Below, one piece after another: positions 61,945-64,000 of a stretch of DNA of 64,000 nt. The stretch comes from CBDCVY01 sp965223245 (GTDB taxonomy: Bacteria; Nitrospinota; Nitrospinia; Nitrospinales; Nitrospinaceae). Within the stretch, counting starts at the first letter, position 1; each line of letters opens with the position of its first letter. The position numbers were made by a program, and so were the translations under genes. The notes below the pieces were generated by a model that was given only the letters and a program-made list of their open reading frames with translations, searched no databases and had not been told where the DNA came from. The stretch spans positions 1,364,001 through 1,428,000 of the forward strand of contig CBDCVY010000013.1 in assembly GCA_965223245.1 (NCBI GenBank). Reading direction: 5' to 3'.

Positions 61945-62553
61945 ATGGCTCTTTTAGTGGGTTTAACAGGAGGAATGGGGACAGGGAAAACAACTGTAGC
62001 TAAATATTTAAATGAATTGGGTGCCTTTATCATTGATGCAGACCAATTATGCCGTCAATTAATAGAACCAAATCAGTTGGCTTGGAAAGAGATTGTCCAG
62101 GAATTTGGAAAAGAAGTATTAGATAAAAATAAACTAGTCAATAGAAGTAAGTTGGCTGAAATTATATTTAGAGATCATTTAAAGAAAGAAAGCTTAGAAA
62201 ATATTCTTCATCCAAAAGTTTTTGAAGCCGAAAAACAACGTTTTTTAGAAATTCAGCAAAAGCATCCCCAGTCAATAGTCATTTTAGACTCTCCCTTGTT
62301 AATTGAATCTGGAAATTACCGTAAAGTAGATAAGGTGGTTGTGGTGGTGTGCCCGGAAGAATCACAAATTAAGCGAATTTTGGATTCAAATCGATTTACA
62401 AAAGAAGATGCGGAGCGAAGAATCCGTAATCAAATGAACTCGCAAGATAAAATTAAATTTGCTGACTTTGTAATTCATAATGATACTAATAAACCAGAAT
62501 TAAAGTTAAAAGTAAAAAAACTTTACGACAAATTAAGGGATTTTTTAAAGTAA
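61945..62553 (+). CDS. coaE: Dephospho-CoA kinase
   Basis: 202 residues. The P-loop GLTGGMGTGKTTVAKYL and FIIDADQLCRQL, followed by VILDSPLLIESG and QIKRILDSNRFTKEDAERRI, are CoaE signatures. It phosphorylates dephospho-CoA in the last step of CoA synthesis. It starts 5 bp after the aminotransferase stop, so the two are probably co-transcribed. Confidence 0.95.
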   Translation: MALLVGLTGGMGTGKTTVAKYLNELGAFIIDADQLCRQLIEPNQLAWKEIVQEFGKEVLDKNKLVNRSKLAEIIFRDHLKKESLENILHPKVFEAEKQRFLEIQQKHPQSIVILDSPLLIESGNYRKVDKVVVVVCPEESQIKRILDSNRFTKEDAERRIRNQMNSQDKIKFADFVIHNDTNKPELKLKVKKLYDKLRDFLK

Positions 62554-62559
62554 TTCTTT

Positions 62560-63210
62560 ATGGCTGAAGAAGAAGTAACTCAAGAAATTGATAGTGATGA
62601 AGCTGAAGAGCTGGAAAAGCTTCTAGAAACTGAGAAGCCCGCAAAAGAAAATGAAGCGGAAAAAGTTTCGACAAATAAAAACATATTTGAGAAACTCAAA
62701 TCTAATAAAAAATTAGCTATAATTTTAATAGGAATTTTTATATTGGTCATTGGTCTTGGAGTTGGCGGATATTACATGTACTTTTTGGAAGAAGAGATTT
62801 CTTTGGAGGAAGTAACCGCAGAAGTTAATTCAGACCTTGAGCCAGATGAGGCTAAATCGGAAACGGAAAAAGGCTTGATTGAAGTTCCTAATCTATTTCA
62901 TTTAAAACCATTCTTTTTGCCCATCAAAGAAAAAGACCAGGAAACAGGCCATTTTATGCATGTTACTGTAAATTTATTATTAAGCAATAAAAAGCTAGAT
63001 AAAGACATTGAAAAAATATTGCCGTTAATAAGGCAAAATATCTATTCAATTTTAAAACGTAAACGCCGAAAGGATTTGAAAAACCAGCCCTCTAAATTGG
63101 AAGAAATTTTAAAGAGAGAAATTATTACAGCTTCCAATTCCTTATTGCTAAGTGGAACGGGGACCGTATCAGATGTTTATTTTTCGGAATTTATCATTAG
63201 TCAATCTTAG
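62560..63210 (+). CDS. fliL: Flagellar basal-body protein FliL
   Basis: 216 residues. An acidic N-terminal region (residues 1-45) precedes one transmembrane helix (NKKLAIILIGIFILVIGLGV). The FliL periplasmic domain is at about 105-210 (VPNLFHLKPFFLPI, HVTVNLLLSNK, KREIITASNSLLLSG). FliL supports the stator units, so it may work with the MotA/MotB encoded at the start of the window. It is 6 bp after coaE and appears to open a flagellar block that continues past the window. Confidence 0.85.
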   Translation: MAEEEVTQEIDSDEAEELEKLLETEKPAKENEAEKVSTNKNIFEKLKSNKKLAIILIGIFILVIGLGVGGYYMYFLEEEISLEEVTAEVNSDLEPDEAKSETEKGLIEVPNLFHLKPFFLPIKEKDQETGHFMHVTVNLLLSNKKLDKDIEKILPLIRQNIYSILKRKRRKDLKNQPSKLEEILKREIITASNSLLLSGTGTVSDVYFSEFIISQS

Positions 63211-63290
63211 ATGTTCAACTAATTGTATCTTGACAACTTGGGCAGTAACTTTATATTGAAATATAAATAAACTTTGCATGGTGTTCATAT

Positions 63291-63620
63291 ATGCCCGTAA
63301 TCGAACCCGGAAACACTCAACAGATTTTGCAAATGAGTTCTGCCGTAGAAAAGGTGCAAACTCAGCAAGTTCAACAACTTCCAAATGGGCAAATTCAAAT
63401 TGAAGCATTTAACAAATTGAAAAAAGAAAAAACAAAACAAGTAAAAAGGCCTGTAAACTCGCAGGAAACACAAGTCACTGACTCAAAAAACGTAAATCCC
63501 CAAATAGTACCTTCTCTTAAGAAACACTTCGAAACTTCCGAAGAAGAATCTAGTGAACATAATACACAATCTGGTTTTCCCGAAAATCCGCAAGGAGAAA
63601 ACTTAAATATTGTGGTTTAA
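63291..63620 (+). CDS. Hypothetical protein, likely flagellar-cluster member
   Basis: 109 residues, low complexity and Gln/Lys/Ser-rich (VEKVQTQQVQQLPNGQIQIE), acidic near the C-terminus. No domain is recognised. Position between fliL and a FliK-like start suggests a flagellar accessory protein, but the sequence itself does not show it. The ATG is preceded by no strong Shine-Dalgarno sequence. Confidence 0.5.
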   Translation: MPVIEPGNTQQILQMSSAVEKVQTQQVQQLPNGQIQIEAFNKLKKEKTKQVKRPVNSQETQVTDSKNVNPQIVPSLKKHFETSEEESSEHNTQSGFPENPQGENLNIVV

Positions 63621-63646
63621 AATTACCTAAAATTCTTTTTCAAAAT

Positions 63647-64000
63647 ATGTTTTTCCCAGAGTTTCCAGCTAATCATTTAAGAAATTTACTTAGCCAAAAG
63701 TTAAATATAAAGTTGGAAAAACTGAAACTTCAAGCCTTATCCTCAATAGATTTAATTCCTCAAAAAGCTAATTCAAAACCAAAACCTTCTAACCTTCATA
63801 TTAAACAATCTAGCAAATACAATTTAAAACCAACGCAAAGTCTTCCCAATAATAAAAAAAGCTTAAGGTCTAAAATCAATCTTGGTGAAAAGGATTTAAA
63901 GTCTGATAACTTATTAACAAACAATTTAAAAAGTAATCCTATCAAACCCAACGTTAATCAAAAAAAAATAACAAATAATCTAGTTAATCAAAAAAAAGAA
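63647..64000 (+). CDS. Partial low-complexity protein, possibly FliK-type
   Basis: Open from ATG 63647 to the window edge (118 codons, no stop). The N-terminus (MFFPEFPANHLRNLLSQKLN) is followed by long Lys/Asn/Ser/Pro-rich sequence, as in the variable N-domain of hook-length control proteins. Without the C-terminal domain the call rests on gene order after fliL. Confidence 0.4.
   Translation, partial: MFFPEFPANHLRNLLSQKLNIKLEKLKLQALSSIDLIPQKANSKPKPSNLHIKQSSKYNLKPTQSLPNNKKSLRSKINLGEKDLKSDNLLTNNLKSNPIKPNVNQKKITNNLVNQKKE

Overview
The window comes from an AT-rich genome of a flagellated, Gram-negative (diderm) bacterium. LptD, MurJ, a Slt70-type lytic transglycosylase, MotA/MotB and FliL all point that way. 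No rRNA, tRNA, CRISPR array, transposase or phage module was recognised. The phylum cannot be fixed from this window. A Nitrospinota or deltaproteobacterial-type marine lineage would fit the gene mix, but that is only an impression. Many genes appear to start with TTG (lptD, the PilZ gene, motA, the PepSY gene, eda, cvpA, the HPr-fusion gene).

Layout. 1-11 kb, mostly minus strand: 5' part of lptD, folC, a plus-strand S24-like protein, a PilZ/motB/motA motility cluster, an AEC permease with two Opp-type ATPases, a parvulin-rhodanese fusion and a DUF5069 protein. 11-16 kb, plus strand: a two-gene module (a lysine-rich protein with nine 29-residue helical repeats and an HExxH metallopeptidase-like domain, then a caspase-fold protease-like protein), a VOC protein, a nitrobindin-like protein and a structured element. 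16-28 kb: typA, xerD, then the classic yceD-rpmF-plsX-fabH-fabD-fabG-acpP-fabF-rnc fatty-acid operon followed by a radical SAM gene. 28-38 kb: small accessory proteins, MgtE, a GAF/HD-GYP c-di-GMP phosphodiesterase, an EVE protein, a DEAD-box helicase with a long leader, and two aldolases. 38-43 kb: a putative Fur-controlled iron operon (cytochrome c-FTR1 permease and a PepSY/beta-propeller membrane protein). 43-57 kb: M32 carboxypeptidase, thrH, murJ, thiD-tenA, a MoxR ATPase with a large partner, a Met8-type siroheme dehydrogenase, a VOC/FAD-oxidase pair, an HNH protein and an HPr-domain fusion. 57-64 kb: Nudix, slt, cvpA, a class IV aminotransferase, coaE, fliL and the start of what is probably a flagellar gene cluster.

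The two systems most worth attention are as follows. (i) The 11.2-14.7 kb pair. A cationic repeat polypeptide ending in a DUF4157-like HEMTH zinc-peptidase motif is encoded 9 bp upstream of a His/Cys caspase-fold protein. This could be a protease-controlled toxin or membrane-active effector; the function is inference. (ii) The iron operon. Both membrane proteins end in the same roughly 50-residue cytoplasmic helical domain, in which five His and one Cys align without a gap. The operon is preceded by a strong sigma-70 promoter with a 14/19 Fur-box match over the start site.

Second-messenger links run through the motility genes. A PilZ gene overlaps motB, whose product has an unusual ~285-residue coiled-coil N-terminal extension, and an HD-GYP phosphodiesterase lies 27 kb away.
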